Below, in pieces: positions 1 through 11,153 of a stretch of 64,000 nucleotides of DNA. The translations under genes and the position numbers were made by a program. The notes under the pieces were generated by a model. It did not search any database. It had not been told where the DNA came from and was given only the letters and a program-made list of their open reading frames with translations. Origin of the DNA: Polytrichum commune (Eukaryota; Streptophyta; Polytrichopsida; Polytrichales; Polytrichaceae); the NCBI GenBank assembly GCA_950295325.1, contig OX485803.1, positions 62,637,554 to 62,701,553 on the forward strand, given 5' to 3'. The number at the start of each line of letters is the position of its first letter. Position 1 is the first letter of the stretch.

Positions 1-109
1 TCCAATTTTTTTTACCATTTTTGACAGATTCTAGAATATTCCAAATATATTCCTGCCTATTTTTTAAAAACCTTATTTTAGTCTGTCAAGTTTGCTATTT
101 TTATTTCTT

Positions 110-712
110 CTACGCTCTCCGCTCTCCAAATCTCCGCTCTCCGCTCTCCGCTCTACGCTCACATAGGAGTGTCGTCCCAAGTGCCAGTTCCGTGTCCTTA
201 GACTCCGATGGCGATTCCTCCTCCTTTAAGGTGGGTGGAGCTAAGGTAGCAACCGCCCCATCCTTAAGGGCTGAAATGAGCTCAATCCGCGCCTCCCAAT
301 ACTGCTCCACCTCCCGAAGTTGTCGCTGATGACCCTCTGTCCAGCGTTCATAAGTTTGGAGTGCCTCATACTCCAAATGTTGAGGCAGAAGTTCAAAGGC
401 ATACCAATCATTGAAATTGGAAGACCTTTGGCGTTTCTCCTTAATCCAGGTACGAAACCGGAGTTTCCAATTGGGCAAGGAAATGCCCCCAGCTCGACCT
501 GAAAACCGATCACGCACTGAATTGTGGCGATCGTCCTCCATTTCGTCGAACGTGCCGACACTCCAAATCCGAAGCCTACTAGTAGTGTCCAACGCCGAAA
601 TAGGCTCAAAAGCCTCGTTGGTATCTACCTCTGGCTCAATATTTGTGGTGTGCACGTCCTCCAAATAATCTGGTGATGGAGATCGATAATATCGGCTCCT
701 AGTTTGCACCAT
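110..712 (-). CDS. Gag-like N-terminal fragment of an LTR retrotransposon
   Basis: An open frame of 200 codons starts at an ATG (MVQTRSRYY) just downstream, on the minus strand, of a long LTR-like sequence. An acidic N-terminus is followed by a helical region with aromatic and charged residues (FRTWIKEK, then ELLPQHLEYEALQTYERW), which resembles the capsid-type region of Ty3/gypsy gag proteins. No zinc knuckle, protease or polymerase is visible because the element leaves the window at position 1. The last 20 codons run into a short repeat (gctctccgctctacgctc type), so the true C-terminus may be altered. The family call rests on general composition, position and length only; an uncharacterised plant protein is possible. 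Confidence 0.4.
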   Translation of the reverse strand: MVQTRSRYYRSPSPDYLEDVHTTNIEPEVDTNEAFEPISALDTTSRLRIWSVGTFDEMEDDRHNSVRDRFSGRAGGISLPNWKLRFRTWIKEKRQRSSNFNDWYAFELLPQHLEYEALQTYERWTEGHQRQLREVEQYWEARIELISALKDGAVATLAPPTLKEEESPSESKDTELALGTTLLCERRAESGERRFGERRA

Positions 713-879
713 AAAATAATCACTTGAGTACCTGCAACTATCTACAAGGTAATGGCAACCTGCACCTGTTGTAGGCTATCTAAATGGCAATCCCTTGCCA
801 AATGCCAAGTGTTTATGCCCCCAGAATTCCAAAATTGTGCAAAGGTTTGAGATTGGTAATTAAAATGGAAAATCAGCGT

Positions 880-1320
880 TGAAAAGGCTCATTTCCAAGG
901 TGATTATGGACTCCAATCAACAAATTAAGTGCACCAATGGACTCCTAGGAAGATTTCACACAAATTAGGCTCAAATTTCACTCCGTTCGGAGTTAATTTG
1001 CTCCCAAAAACAAAAATCAGCGTTGAAATTAATAATTTCAGCAATGATTTTGAATTCCAATCAACAATCCAATTACACCATTGGATTCCTTGGCAAATTT
1101 CACACAAGATAGGCTCAAATTTCACTCCGTTCGGAGTTAATTTGCTCCCAAAAACAAAAATCAGCGTTGAAATTAATAATTTCAGCAATGATTTTGAATT
1201 CCAATCAACAATCCAATTACACCATTGGATTCCTTGGCAAATTTCACACAAGATAGGCTCAAATTTCACTCCAATCGGAGCTAGTATGCCCCCAAATTTG
1301 AACCTCAAAGTTTGTGAGAA
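880..1320. repeat. 144-bp tandem repeat, about three copies
   Basis: The string aggctcaaatttcactcc recurs at 967, 1111 and 1255, giving a period of exactly 144 bp. The first and last copies are diverged and the middle is nearly identical. Because 144 is a multiple of three, long ORFs run through it on both strands. Those are products of the repeat, not genes. Confidence 0.9.
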
Positions 1321-1455
1321 TTGGATGCCAAGTTTGAAAGGTGAAAGTAAAAATGTGAAGAAAAAAAAAAAAAAAAAGGTGAAAATAATTGTTTTATTAT
1401 TATTATTATTATTTAAATCAAAAATCAAAAATCAAAATTTAAAAAAAAAAAAACA

Positions 1456-1479
1456 AAGGTAAGCTTAAAAGCTTACCTT
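1456..1479. repeat. Perfect 11-bp inverted repeat with 2-bp spacer
   Basis: aaggtaagctt is followed after two bases by its exact reverse complement. It sits between an A-rich tract and a GC-rich block inside the putative LTR and could form a small stem-loop. Confidence 0.7.
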
Positions 1480-1496
1480 AAGTATCAAGCCAGCCA

Positions 1497-1680
1497 GACT
1501 TGGCTGGCGTCCGCCCGCCCGTGGGGCCCGGCCGACGCCCGCCCGCCTGGCCCGCTCTGCTGCGCCTGGGCCTGGCCTGCGCACGCCCGCCCCGGCCCGG
1601 TTGCGCCGCCGGAGTGTCCAGAACCGGAGCTCCAGGAGCTCCAGGGGGGTCCGGTGAGCTCCGGATCCGTCCGGAGCTCA
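1497..1680. other. GC-rich island inside the putative LTR
   Basis: About 180 bp are strongly GC-rich (repeated cgcccgcccg, ggcctgg and ggagctccag words) in an otherwise AT-rich sequence. ORFs of 60-110 codons cross it in several frames, as expected from high GC. A promoter-like or methylation-target role in the LTR is possible but not shown. Confidence 0.7.
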
Positions 1681-2456
1681 AAAAAAATTAAAATTAAATC
1701 GGATTTTGAATTTGGTTTGTGTTTGTGTTTAAAAAAATTAAACTTTGCTTCCACAATTTTCAAGCAAGACAAATATGACTTGAGAATCTTGAGACCAAAT
1801 GGAATCTCAAGATTCAAGCATCAACAATTGAAGAAAACACAAAGAGACAACAAAAGAAAAATGGGAAGATTTCTCTCAAAATCTTCTTGAGGGTTGCAAG
1901 AAATGACAAACTAAGCTTTCAAACACTTGTATCACTCATTTGCTCTCATAACTGGGCCATTCTAGCTCAGAAATACAACCAAAAATGAAAAATTTGAGCC
2001 ATTGTTGTCAAGTATGAGGGTTTCTCTCTCCAAGCTTAAGAAACTAAAATGTCTTCTTACAAAGCTTAAGAAACTCTGAAATTCACACACAAGAGTCAAG
2101 CTATCTCTCACTCCACGAAGGGAGAATCCAAGAGTGCAAGTGGTGGAGAAAGAATGCAAAGGCTTTACTCATAATCTACTACACCATAGCCATGAGAAAG
2201 CAACAACAAGCTCTCTCTCTCTCTCAAAACACACTCACAAGACTTGACTTGACAACAATGGCAAGTCAAGAGGCCTTCCTCTCCATACAACCCCAATCCT
2301 ATGTGGAGTTCATCCATGGAGTGGATGAACAACTAACTAGGACTCCCAATGGAGTCCGTTACTCATCCCAACACACATGGACTCCCAATGGAGTCCATTT
2401 ACTCCTAAATTGACGTAACTTAGCCCCCGATGTCACCTCACGTGACAATGTCGACA

Positions 2457-2929
2457 TAAATATTTATATATTTCACATTTTCATTCGTAGGTTTATATTT
2501 ACGGATGTGGAATCCAAACTATTTAATATTGCATATTATGTTAATTTGTAAATTCTAATAAACATTGTCAATTTATTTTAAGTATTGTTGCAATTGGGAT
2601 GTGCCATTCAATTCAACCACAATAGGCCAAGAGCTTTATGTTTCGGATGCGCATCCAAGAGTCAATACATATAAAATTAGATGGCTATTTATGGATTCAT
2701 TACTTTTGTTCAACACAATCCCAAAAAAACCAAATAATCGTGTAATTGTGTCATTTGATTCTCATCCCCATACTTACTATATTTAGTAAAATATAGTTCC
2801 ATCGCATATGGATTTCTAAAACATTATGATGTAATTGTTCCCGATGTTCCCTACGTTCACAATATTCACATCTGAAACTATGGGTCCAATTTATTTTGAG
2901 ACTTTCCAAAGTCTCCAAATAACGAATAT
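2457..2929. other. No recognisable feature
   Basis: AT-rich sequence between the putative LTR and the tandem duplication. A 73-codon open frame at 2565-2786 has no recognisable domain and no flanking splice or promoter context. Confidence 0.5.
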
Positions 2930-4584
2930 AGTGTTATGGGTAGCTATTAAGACTTCCAATTTTCTTAATATGGGTAGGGAACGACCGTTATCATGCATAC
3001 ACTAGCTAATATGTAGAGGGACCCTTGGGATTTTGAACCTAAACCTTCAAACAAATTGCATGATGATGTCCTCACCAACTAACCCATAAACCCTTTGGAT
3101 ATGAAACAACCCACCAATTGCTTAACAAAGCCATCACTTTCCACCTACAATTATAGTTTACAGATTTGATTGGTGATTCTCAAGATGAAATCCATTCCTG
3201 GAATGAGATGATTCTAGCTTGCAAGCAAAGTGGCTCTTTGTTCCTGAATGCTATTTGATCACCAGATTCTAGACATTTAAATTGATCATTTTCATTTATT
3301 TTTGGTTTTATCTCGACAAATTTTGCCTTCTATATTTCGGATATTTGGATACCAATTTCTGATAAAAATTACAAACCCTTCAAATCAGGAATCTAGATGA
3401 TTTCCAATGACAAATACGTGGCAACATCAGTGAAGGATTGCGATGGTTCATGAAGGGTTGCGATGGCTTGTGAAAGGTTGGGATGGCTTGTGAAAGGTTG
3501 GGATTGTTTGGGTGGACAACATCTACAACAATTATAAGAGCTTCCAAAACACATAAATCAAATTTGAATTATACAATTCATCACTAGAATTTGATGTTGG
3601 AATCTATGGAACAACACAATTTAATAATAAATTTCTTACTTGAAGAAAACTTGTCTATTACAACCATCTGCTGTCACTTGGCCACTGTGACTCATGGTGA
3701 GAAAATGCGTAAATAAATAATTTTGGTTGTCAACCGGAGGTTTTTTATTGCAATTTTTAGACAAAAGGTATTGAAAATTATCTAGTTATAAACCAATAAT
3801 ATGATTTATTTATGCATTTTCTTACTATGAGTTGCAATGGCCAAGTCGCAACGGATAGTGGTGATGGGCAAGTTTTCTTCTAATGTCTTTAATAATTGAA
3901 ACAATAATGTTGGGACAAGTCACAGTTCATAGTGTAGTTCTAATTCATACATGGAGCTCTTGTCTTCTACAAGTGGGAATGTCTATAGGAGGGTCTACTT
4001 GAATAGGTTTATCTTGCTGCTTATTCTACAAGTTCCTTTTGTATCCATTTTTCTTATATTTACTAAATTATATTATTGTATATTTATTTAATATTTTCCT
4101 GCATGTGAAAGGTTGTCAGATCCATCCTGGTTAGATGCACAAAAAAGCCTCACATCGTCAACCTCTTAATGGTCACTAACACTAAAGGTGATTGTGATTG
4201 TGGTTATGGTTGTCTTGTAGTTGTGGTTTACCTTCTTTAGTTCGATTTCATGGAAAATGAAGAATAAATACTAAGCACGTTCACTTGACCTTCCTCTACC
4301 CCATCAACCCCATTACTTTGCGTGATTAACCACCTTTGTGGTAGCACTTTGGTTATACATTCTCATGTAGCATCACTAGAGGCTTTGAGGGTTTGGGGAG
4401 AGAATTGAGGATGCAACCAAAGTTTGAACATTGCAATCCAAAGTTAAGAATGATCATAATCACCCAAATTCCTTATTGCTTCTAAGAATTAAACCAATGG
4501 TAGAGTGTAATTTAAAAGATTCACTCCACCATCAACCTTGGTCCACAACCACAAGGATTTGCACATGAGAAGTGTAAATGAAAA

Positions 4585-4622
4585 AATAAAAATAAAAATA
4601 AAAATAAAAATAAAAATAAAAA
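4585..4622. repeat. Microsatellite (aaaaat)n
   Basis: Six or so copies of the hexamer aaaaat in a row. Confidence 0.9.
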
Positions 4623-5384
4623 TACTTGTGGTAGAGTATTGTGGTCAATTACAACTACGACAACCTTTGTAGTGTAAACAAACCTTCAACATCCAGGGAG
4701 AAAATCAAGGTGACAACCATTGTTGGTCTAGTACCATCTTCTTTTGATACCATTCAAGTAACTCTAAGGAGGATTTTGTAAATTTTGATACCACTAGGGC
4801 ATGGGTCTTTGATGGCAATTTTATTTTCAATTACATTTAGGTCTGTATATTATGCTAGACCTTCATAACTTGGCCATATTCACCTAGTATCAATATGGTT
4901 TGGAATAATATTCACCCAAATAATAATTCAGGCATGTACAAAGATACTCCCACATTGACTGCCCACCAAATATCAAATTATATTTGACATGTATTATTAT
5001 TTGATACCCACATGTAGGTTCTTTGATACCATTATTGGTGTTGATTATTGATGCCACGTGTTGACTTATATGCCACACCAACACTTGTGACAATTACTCT
5101 AACATGACAATCCAATTCCAATAAAGATAATCCAACTTCAAAATCTTATCAAGATTTTGAATGCGAAATGCGAATGCAAAGATCAATCCCAGCATCCACC
5201 ACAATGACAAGGAGTCAGTCCCTATTTCTGATTGAAAATTAGTCTACAACCCCGCCACAACCACGAATCTAGTAGATGTGCGTATATGACCATTCAAAGT
5301 TCACATGATACATGTGTACATGAATGGCATTATCGTGGCAGAGAGGTAACTCACATCATTGGAAAGCAACCATTCTGTAAACCC

Positions 5385-5760
5385 ATAACCTGATAGATCT
5401 TCCGGGATTCAAGGCAGTCCGGTGCATCAGGTAAACAATCCCGAGCCAAGAACTCATGTCAGTCGACCAATGCATGCAGCAAGGTACGTTGGTGCATATA
5501 TAGCGATGGACTGCACATGAGTTCTTAATCTGATGGATGAGTTTCACACAATTGCTGTACCAATGATGTCTGTAGTTGCCCCTTCAAGCGCCAACAACTA
5601 AGCCTACTAATATGCGTAGGACTTGCTCAGAGATGGTGATGAGTGCAGGGTTGCACAGAAAAAAATCTCATGCATGATCTTTGCACCAGGTCGAAGATGA
5701 TTCATATCCCATCAATGATAAATGACTATATTTCAAGGGTGGAAACTGTGTATCACGATT
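5385..5760 (+). repeat. Promoter-like module, copy A1
   Basis: About 375 bp that recur in diverged form at 6255-6640 in the same unit and twice in unit B. Shared words include gatcttccgggattca, gcagtccggtgcatca, gccccttcaagcg and accaggtc. Each copy is followed downstream by a TATA-like sequence and a short ORF starting MSF. The order suggests a duplicated upstream regulatory region rather than coding DNA, since indels are not in multiples of three. Confidence 0.55.
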
Positions 5761-6163
5761 CACTCACAGAGGTCTGCAGTCTTTAGAACTTAGTTTTGAG
5801 CTCCCAAATCATTTCTACAAGCATTTCTACTTGGAGTTATTTTCGCATGAGAAGTACTCTCAAGACTAACATTTCTAAGAAATTTTCTGTAAATTTCTAG
5901 ACATGAAATTCAACACCTAAGGGGTCTTGTTGGTGATCACTATTTAAGAAAAACAAGTGCTTCTAATTAGTCGAAAAAGGACATTTAAAAGCGCTAACCT
6001 TTTCTAATTTAGACACATCCAAATTGTATTAATGGATTCCCAAATGCCCTCTTTTCAACCATGTTGCTCCTCCTCGAGAAGTGACACACTTTCAACTTTA
6101 GTCATAAGTATCATAGTTGATTTAGAAAACAGCTGTTCTCAATGGGAGAGTTACCAGCCCGGG

Positions 6164-6170
6164 TATATAT
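6164..6170 (+). promoter_or_regulatory. TATA-like box (unit A, first promoter module)
   Basis: gggTATATATctgtgg lies 38 bp upstream of an ATG and is conserved in unit B. It fits a pol II core promoter, but no transcript evidence is available. Confidence 0.4.
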
Positions 6171-6207
6171 CTGTGGATTTCTTGAGTATATTAGTGTTAG
6201 TAGTGGA

Positions 6208-6240
6208 ATGGCTGTGTCGGCCATGTCATTTAGGTTGTGA
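6208..6240 (+). CDS. Short ORF MAVSAMSFRL (truncated copy)
   Basis: A ten-codon ORF just after the TATA-like box. The unit B copy is 17 codons long. Here a TGA replaces the Trp codon after MSFRL, so this copy is probably broken. The peptide is too short to assign a family. Confidence 0.25.
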   Translation: MAVSAMSFRL

Positions 6241-6254
6241 AAGAATGTAGGAAA

Positions 6255-6640
6255 GGCCTAACCTGTAAGTATTAGATCTTCTGGGATTCACGGCAGTCCG
6301 GTGCATCATGATGTGAGCGACCCTGAGCCAAGAATTCGTCAGTCGCCCAATGCATGAGCATGCAGCAAGCAACGTCGGTGCAACCATAGCGATGGAGCAC
6401 AGGCGAGTTGTAAATTAAATCTGATTAGTAAGTTTCACACAATTTCAGGCTCACCTTTGGTGTCTGTATCTGCCCCTTCAAGCGGTAGAAACGACGTCTG
6501 ATAATATGCATGGGACCCATTCAGAGACGTTGATGAGTACGGTCAGGCACTGAGGAAATCCGTTGTGCGATCTTCTCACCAGGTCCATGATGATGTACTA
6601 TAGAGACTCAGCAGCAACTACACTGAAGAGTGACTCTATA
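6255..6640 (+). repeat. Promoter-like module, copy A2
   Basis: A second, diverged copy of the 5385-5760 module, upstream of the TATA box at 6637 and of the two hairpins. Shared words include gggattcacggcagtccg, gagccaagaa, tgccccttcaagcg and caccaggtcca. Confidence 0.55.
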
Positions 6641-6643
6641 TAA
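6637..6643 (+). promoter_or_regulatory. TATA box upstream of the hairpin cluster (unit A)
   Basis: ctcTATATAAgtgggcc is a close match to a plant TATA box. A start of transcription about 30 bp downstream (near 6670) would place a short ORF and both hairpins in one transcript. The box is conserved in unit B at 14211-14217. Confidence 0.5.
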
Positions 6644-6690
6644 GTGGGCCTCCGGGGAGTAGTATCAGCAGTAGAGTGGCTGTGTCCGCC

Positions 6691-6732
6691 ATGTCGTTTA
6701 GCTTGTGGAAGATGTTTAGGAAACTTGGCTAG
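6691..6732 (+). CDS. Short ORF MSFSLWKMFRKLG in the putative leader
   Basis: Thirteen codons plus TAG, about 48 bp after the TATA box and about 150 bp before the first hairpin. The unit B copy is identical in translation. It shares the MSF[R/S]LWK start with the ORFs after the other TATA-like box. It may be an upstream peptide of a non-coding precursor (some plant pri-miRNAs encode such peptides). Chance and the shared duplication history are also reasonable explanations. Confidence 0.3.
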   Translation: MSFSLWKMFRKLG

Positions 6733-6883
6733 TTTGTCTCTGATGCAAGTGGAGGTGAAGGCAATATGATATTACTGGTTTGCGGAGCTCGCAGTTCACG
6801 TAAAGAGAGCAAAGTGTAGGCTACATTTTCAGGTGATCGGATCATGAGTGAGGGAGAGCTGAGTAATTTTCCACATATCAGGC

Positions 6884-7002
6884 TTAGGAAACGCTGCACT
6901 TTGCAACATGCACCGAAATAACCCAAATCATTTCACGCATTTTGTGTCAAAATGATGTGGATATTGGTTATTTCAGTGCTTGTTGGAAAGAACATGTTTC
7001 CT
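6884..7002 (+). ncRNA. Candidate miRNA-like hairpin A1
   Basis: The arm beginning aggaaac at 6886 folds back on the arm ending gtttcct near 7000. The central 25-nt stretch starting CTTTGCAACATGCACC pairs with the 3' arm ending in ggaaag at all but three positions. The stem then continues through aatcattt/aaatgat to a loop of about 16 nt. The length of about 119 nt suits a plant miRNA precursor. It matches no miRNA family I know. It lies downstream of a TATA box and is repeated three more times in the window with the fold kept. Confidence 0.5.
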
Positions 7003-7123
7003 GGTAGCGATGGTTACTTGGGGTTAGCCTGAATGGAATGTAGAGCAGAGTGTAGGTTACGAGGCTGACCGCATGGTCAGAGTGGGAATTAGAGCGGAGC
7101 AGTTGATTTTCCACATATCAGGC

Positions 7124-7239
7124 TTAGGAAACGCTGCTCTTTGCAGCACGTCCGAAAATGACCCCAGGCGGAATTACATACATTTGTGATGGTCGGGAAT
7201 GGTCATTTTGGGTCGTGCTGCAAAGAACATGTTTCCTGG
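7124..7239 (+). ncRNA. Candidate miRNA-like hairpin A2
   Basis: A paralogue of the 6884 hairpin. The 5' arm (CTTTGCAGCACG then tccgaaaatgacc) pairs with the 3' arm (ggtcattttgggtcgtgc then tgcaaag) at 23 of 25 positions, and outer aggaaac/gtttcct pairs close the stem. Compared with hairpin A1, several base pairs changed on both arms together (A-U to G-C in caaca/cagca and in ataacc/atgacc). This is what selection for the fold would leave. The loop is about 35 nt. Confidence 0.55.
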
Positions 7240-7735
7240 AGATGATGGTCACTCAGGGGTTCAGCTGAGCGAGCAAGCATGCTTTGCAGCGACGGTGCAA
7301 GCAACACTCCAGTCATGTCGTAACTGCTTTCTGTATGCGATTGCACACAGATTGATTGGCAGCGAGTTGCGATGTGGGCGATTTCAACATGTATGTCTCT
7401 CCAAGAACGGAGGAATCTCGATAAGCTCAAATGGTCACCGACATGAAGCAGGCAGGCCGACGTTGCTTTGCTGGGATTGGAGATCAAGCAGACCTCAGCT
7501 TGCCTTACCACTGCCGCAGTCCCGGTTCTGACTGACCTCTTCAGAATACTTAGTACTAGGAAACAATCATCCCTTCAGGAAGCTATCTAAAAGCTGAATA
7601 CTTCACAGAGAGAGGATGGGCAAGAGAGTGAGTGACGACGGAAAGTAGCTGCTGGAAGAAGAATTGTTCACAGAGGATGGTAAAGTGGGCTGCTTCGACA
7701 AAGGCTACTCATTGAGCGAATTGCATAGTTCCCAG

Positions 7736-8569
7736 TACTTGGTTACGTCTCTTGAGATTTAAAACAACTATAGTGTTGATACATTTTGAAAACTATGTTA
7801 CCTGAATCTACGAGATAATTTTAGTCCTTATATATTCTGAGTACATAAATCACTTTAAGTTCTCTTTACATTCTTTCCGATTTTTATCACTGACATGTTG
7901 ATCACTATCAGATTTTCTTAAAGTTTGTTATTTTAACTTGAAGGTGTATTCAATAAATTATCCACAAATTGTCAACACCTTGCCTAAAGGCTCATATATG
8001 AATCAATTGATTCTTAAAGTCAAGCAGTAGCTCATACTATGCACCTGTTGTACTACACTAAATATCACTCATATGGTATTTTATGTCATTGTGGTAACTT
8101 TTTGGATGACACTTATGAATAAAGTGAACAAACATTGTCATGGATGATTGAAATTTGGATGAAAAATGACTTGGTAAGTGACAGGAATTACAAACACTGT
8201 AATTCTATAATCCCTTGGAAAAAATTACAAGGAATGACAAATAACATTGGATTAACATTTAGTGTTGGTGACATTGTATTGTGGTTTACAATTAGTATTG
8301 AGCAAGACAATTAGAATTGGTGACATTAAATATCATATTTAAGTATTGTAAGAGTTTTATGTAATGCCATGGCCCATATCAACTACCCACTTCAACTGTT
8401 TTGCTTTCATTGTGTGGCAACTACAGTGGATGCAAATGACACAATGCCACGTGAGAAGTCACAAAGACTACTCTAATTGACTTGGCACACTAATTTTAAT
8501 GCCATACTATTTAGCAATACATTATTGTTGCCGGAGAATTATTGCATTCGTAGGTTGAAAGAAGGAATC
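7736..8569. other. No recognisable gene; diverged dispersed repeat
   Basis: AT-rich. The part 8350-8520 (words such as aattgacttggcacac and ttttaatgccata) has diverged relatives near 29490-29670 and 34585-34720, so it is an old dispersed repeat. No coding signal. Confidence 0.45.
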
Positions 8570-9151
8570 CTTGGGTACACAACTCCCATATTATACGTAA
8601 GGGGCATCAGCATTAAAATGGCTTAGAGGATGGCTTTTGTAAAAATTATATCAAACTATACAAAAATAAAAGGACCAAAAAGTTGGGTGAAGACCAAATT
8701 AAACAAAATGAGATGTAGAAAAAGTTGGGTTGTATATTTATTATAAAAAAATTCCACAGCGTATATAAAGAATTGAAACACCTATTTTCTTAACCTTGTA
8801 GAGTGTCTAATTTTAAAAGATCCACACGAATAGTTGCCTCAAATTAAAAATAAAAATCTTTGGCAGTGTTTTATTTATAAATAAAATAATTACTTTTCAT
8901 TAGAAACCCAAAAAATTGGGTAGTTTGGCCTTTGGTATATGTATTAAAATTTTCATATTATTAGGTATTTTTGCAATTATATGCTTCAAGGAATATTCAT
9001 TTCCTATATATAACTACATTTTTGGTTTCCTTGTTTAAAGAGCTACAAGAGTTTCATGCATTAAAACAATTATATCACTCAGGATTGAATTAAAAATGCA
9101 TTATAATTGAATATAATTAGGGTCATATAATACAAGAGTTGCATACCCGGG
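8570..9151. mobile_element. hAT-like MITE, TIR cccgggtacacaactcccat type (copy 1)
   Basis: 582 bp bounded by terminal inverted repeats (cttgggtacacaactccc on the left, complement of gttgcatacccggg on the right). It is flanked by a near-perfect 8-bp target duplication (aaggaatc at 8562 and aaggcatc at 9152). A relative in opposite orientation lies at 22270-22775. The interior is AT-rich and non-coding. An 8-bp duplication fits the hAT superfamily. Confidence 0.75.
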
Positions 9152-9949
9152 AAGGCATCACCTTGAAGAGCAACAAATGTATTCATAAACTACAATATGA
9201 TTCTAAGAACCTTGGCATTTGATAGTGCATACCTTTTCAAAAGCAAACACAAACCAAGTAGCAATAGAGTCTCTTTTCCAAGCATGTTGCCAATAAGATT
9301 AATTATATTTGTATTTGGATTGTTTGTCACTATAATTGTGTGTAAGTATGTATTTGTGATATTCAAAGAGAGGTTCTTGTGGGGTCCAATATTTGTGGTG
9401 AATTACGATGATGGTTAGAAAATATTGAAACCCTTGAAATTGGCTCAAGTTTTAGGATTTCTTATTCATCTGCTTTCCAAATGATCTACACACTCTTGGA
9501 AACCAAATCGGGGAATCCAAATGTTTGGGATTGCCTTTTGGGCCAACTCATAGATTCGATTTGTTAACATCTCTCAAACTATAAAACTTCAAATCAACCA
9601 ATACATGGGCATCTACAAAAAAAAACATATTATGTGCCCCCACTAGTCCTTCCTTCATTATATGCCCCACTATTTGGAATTGGCTGAGACTTGGCCCCAC
9701 TAAAGTGAAACATGGCCCCACATCTTAGCTTCGTGTACACAACCATCCATACATGCTAAAGAGGAGGAATCCAAATACACACTCAAAATAAAATTATCCA
9801 ACTTCCCAAACTTCAGGCCATGACAAAATCCCACACACTTGGAAAAACTTCGAACTGTTACTGTCACAATACAACCACCCAATCCCTCTCTAGTACTCTT
9901 ATCCTCAAACATTTGAAGATGGAAATCAAAACACACCACTCACAAAAAC
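9152..9949. other. No recognisable gene
   Basis: Contains a 73-codon ORF (9197-9418) with one hydrophobic, membrane-segment-like stretch, but no recognisable family and no promoter or splice context. Otherwise AT-rich spacer. Confidence 0.4.
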
Positions 9950-10052
9950 CCCAAAGGCACATAGGTTGCTATTGAGACTCAATTTCTTAATGAGGGTTGG
10001 GGAGCAAGTGTTTCATGCTTACAAGTCTAGCTATGCAGAGCCTCTCAGGGTT

Positions 10053-10400
10053 CTCGGGGGGGGGGGGGTAGTCATTGGTTGGAGTAGCAATATACGTGCG
10101 AACAAATGATAGGGTATTTTAAAAACATGGGGGCTAAAAATTATAAATGGACTTAAGAGTAATATAGGGTATCAAAAATGGCACTGGACATCTTTAAAGT
10201 ACTATAGGGTATGGAATAATAGGTCATTTGGAATTATAAGTAATGCAAGCCATTTTTCTATTAACCCAAAGTAGAAAATAACATAATGATAGCATGTGAA
10301 AAAAAATAAAAAAATTGAAAGTAATACCCCCCTATAAAATACTGGTTGTTCGCACCTATATCCTTAACTTTTTAACACACTGCCCCCACCCCCCCCCGAG
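10053..10400. mobile_element. hAT-like MITE with poly-G termini (copy 1)
   Basis: 348 bp starting ctcgggggggg and ending ccccccccgag, flanked by perfect 8-bp duplications tcagggtt (10045 and 10401). The interior carries tatagggtat-type words, and a copy in inverted orientation lies at 11154-11495. No coding capacity. Confidence 0.85.
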
Positions 10401-11153
10401 TCAGGGTTTCAAACCTAAAACTTCAAACAAACTGCACAACAATGTCCTCACCAAATAACCCACAAACTTGACAGGGAACAATATCATGCAAGCATAGTGG
10501 CTCTTCATTTGTGATGGCTATTGATCAATGGATCCTATACAAATGAATTTACCAAATTTTGCAATTGAATATGGTGACAACATTTATGTTCTTTTGGTTA
10601 TTTTAACATTAATAAGCTTTTATAGGAAATAACAACCCTTTGAATTAGGAATGTATATGGTTTGTGGCGGGTTCATGACATAATGAGTTCATGAAGGAAC
10701 ACAAACTTGGTTTGTGAAAGGTCGCGATGGCTCGTGGAAAGTTGCAACCGTTTGGGTGGACAACATAATATCCTAAGGCCTTGGATAGCACATCAATCAA
10801 TTTTGAATATAATTCATCCCTGGAATTCGATATTGAAATGTACAGAACAATAGTTTTTTTTCAACAATCCCTTTATATGCGAACCAATACTGTTGGGTCA
10901 AGTCAAAGTTCTTATTGCAGTTGTAACTTCTTATACATGAAGCTCTTACAATTTTATGCAACTGGGAATTTCTCTAATGGGGATTTGTTTGAATAAGTCT
11001 CTTCTTCTTCATCTTTTCTACTTAACATTTCTCTTTTTATTTTCAATTTTCTTTTGTTATTTATTTATTTCCTTCACGTGAAAGCTCGTAGAACCTTCTT
11101 GGTTAGGAACACATAAATGCCTCATATTTTTAATCACTCAAGGGTCGTTAACA

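Larger units (their letters stand above)
735..2456 (-). mobile_element. Probable LTR of the minus-strand retrotransposon
   Basis: Read on the minus strand, the segment would begin TGTCGACATTGTCACG at 2456 and end shortly before the gag-like ATG at 712. It contains a threefold 144-bp repeat, a GC-rich block, a CT-rich run near 2212-2225 and two copies of the palindrome ggactcccaatggagtcc near 2340 and 2380. The length (about 1.7 kb) and position upstream of gag fit a 5' LTR. I did not find a primer-binding site I could name, and the partner LTR and target-site duplication are outside the window, so both boundaries are estimates. Confidence 0.4.
2930..7735. repeat. Unit A of a large direct tandem duplication
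   Basis: This segment is collinear with 9950-15235. Matched landmarks include the ggtagctattaagac region (2938 versus about 9965), the cctaaaccttcaaacaaa region (3048 versus 10418), repeated tgtgaaaggt words (3470 versus 10710) and the whole stretch 5265-7510 versus 12705-15085. The left half is clearly diverged. The right half is nearly identical apart from small indels. Unit B has gained two small transposons. The unit holds two promoter-like modules, short ORFs and two hairpins, annotated separately. No long protein-coding gene is visible. Confidence 0.85.

Noticed and set aside
929-1462. 177-codon ORF on the plus strand and 167-codon ORF on the minus strand
   Set aside because: Both run through the 144-bp repeat, whose period is divisible by three. 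Low-complexity ends and no domain.
1478-1817. Pro/Arg/Gly-rich ORFs near 1500-1800
   Set aside because: High GC content of the island opens several frames at once; no coding signal.
6884-7239. Assignment of the hairpins to known plant miRNAs (miR397, miR168, miR482 and others)
   Set aside because: The arm sequences do not match any mature miRNA I can recall, including the laccase regulator miR397.
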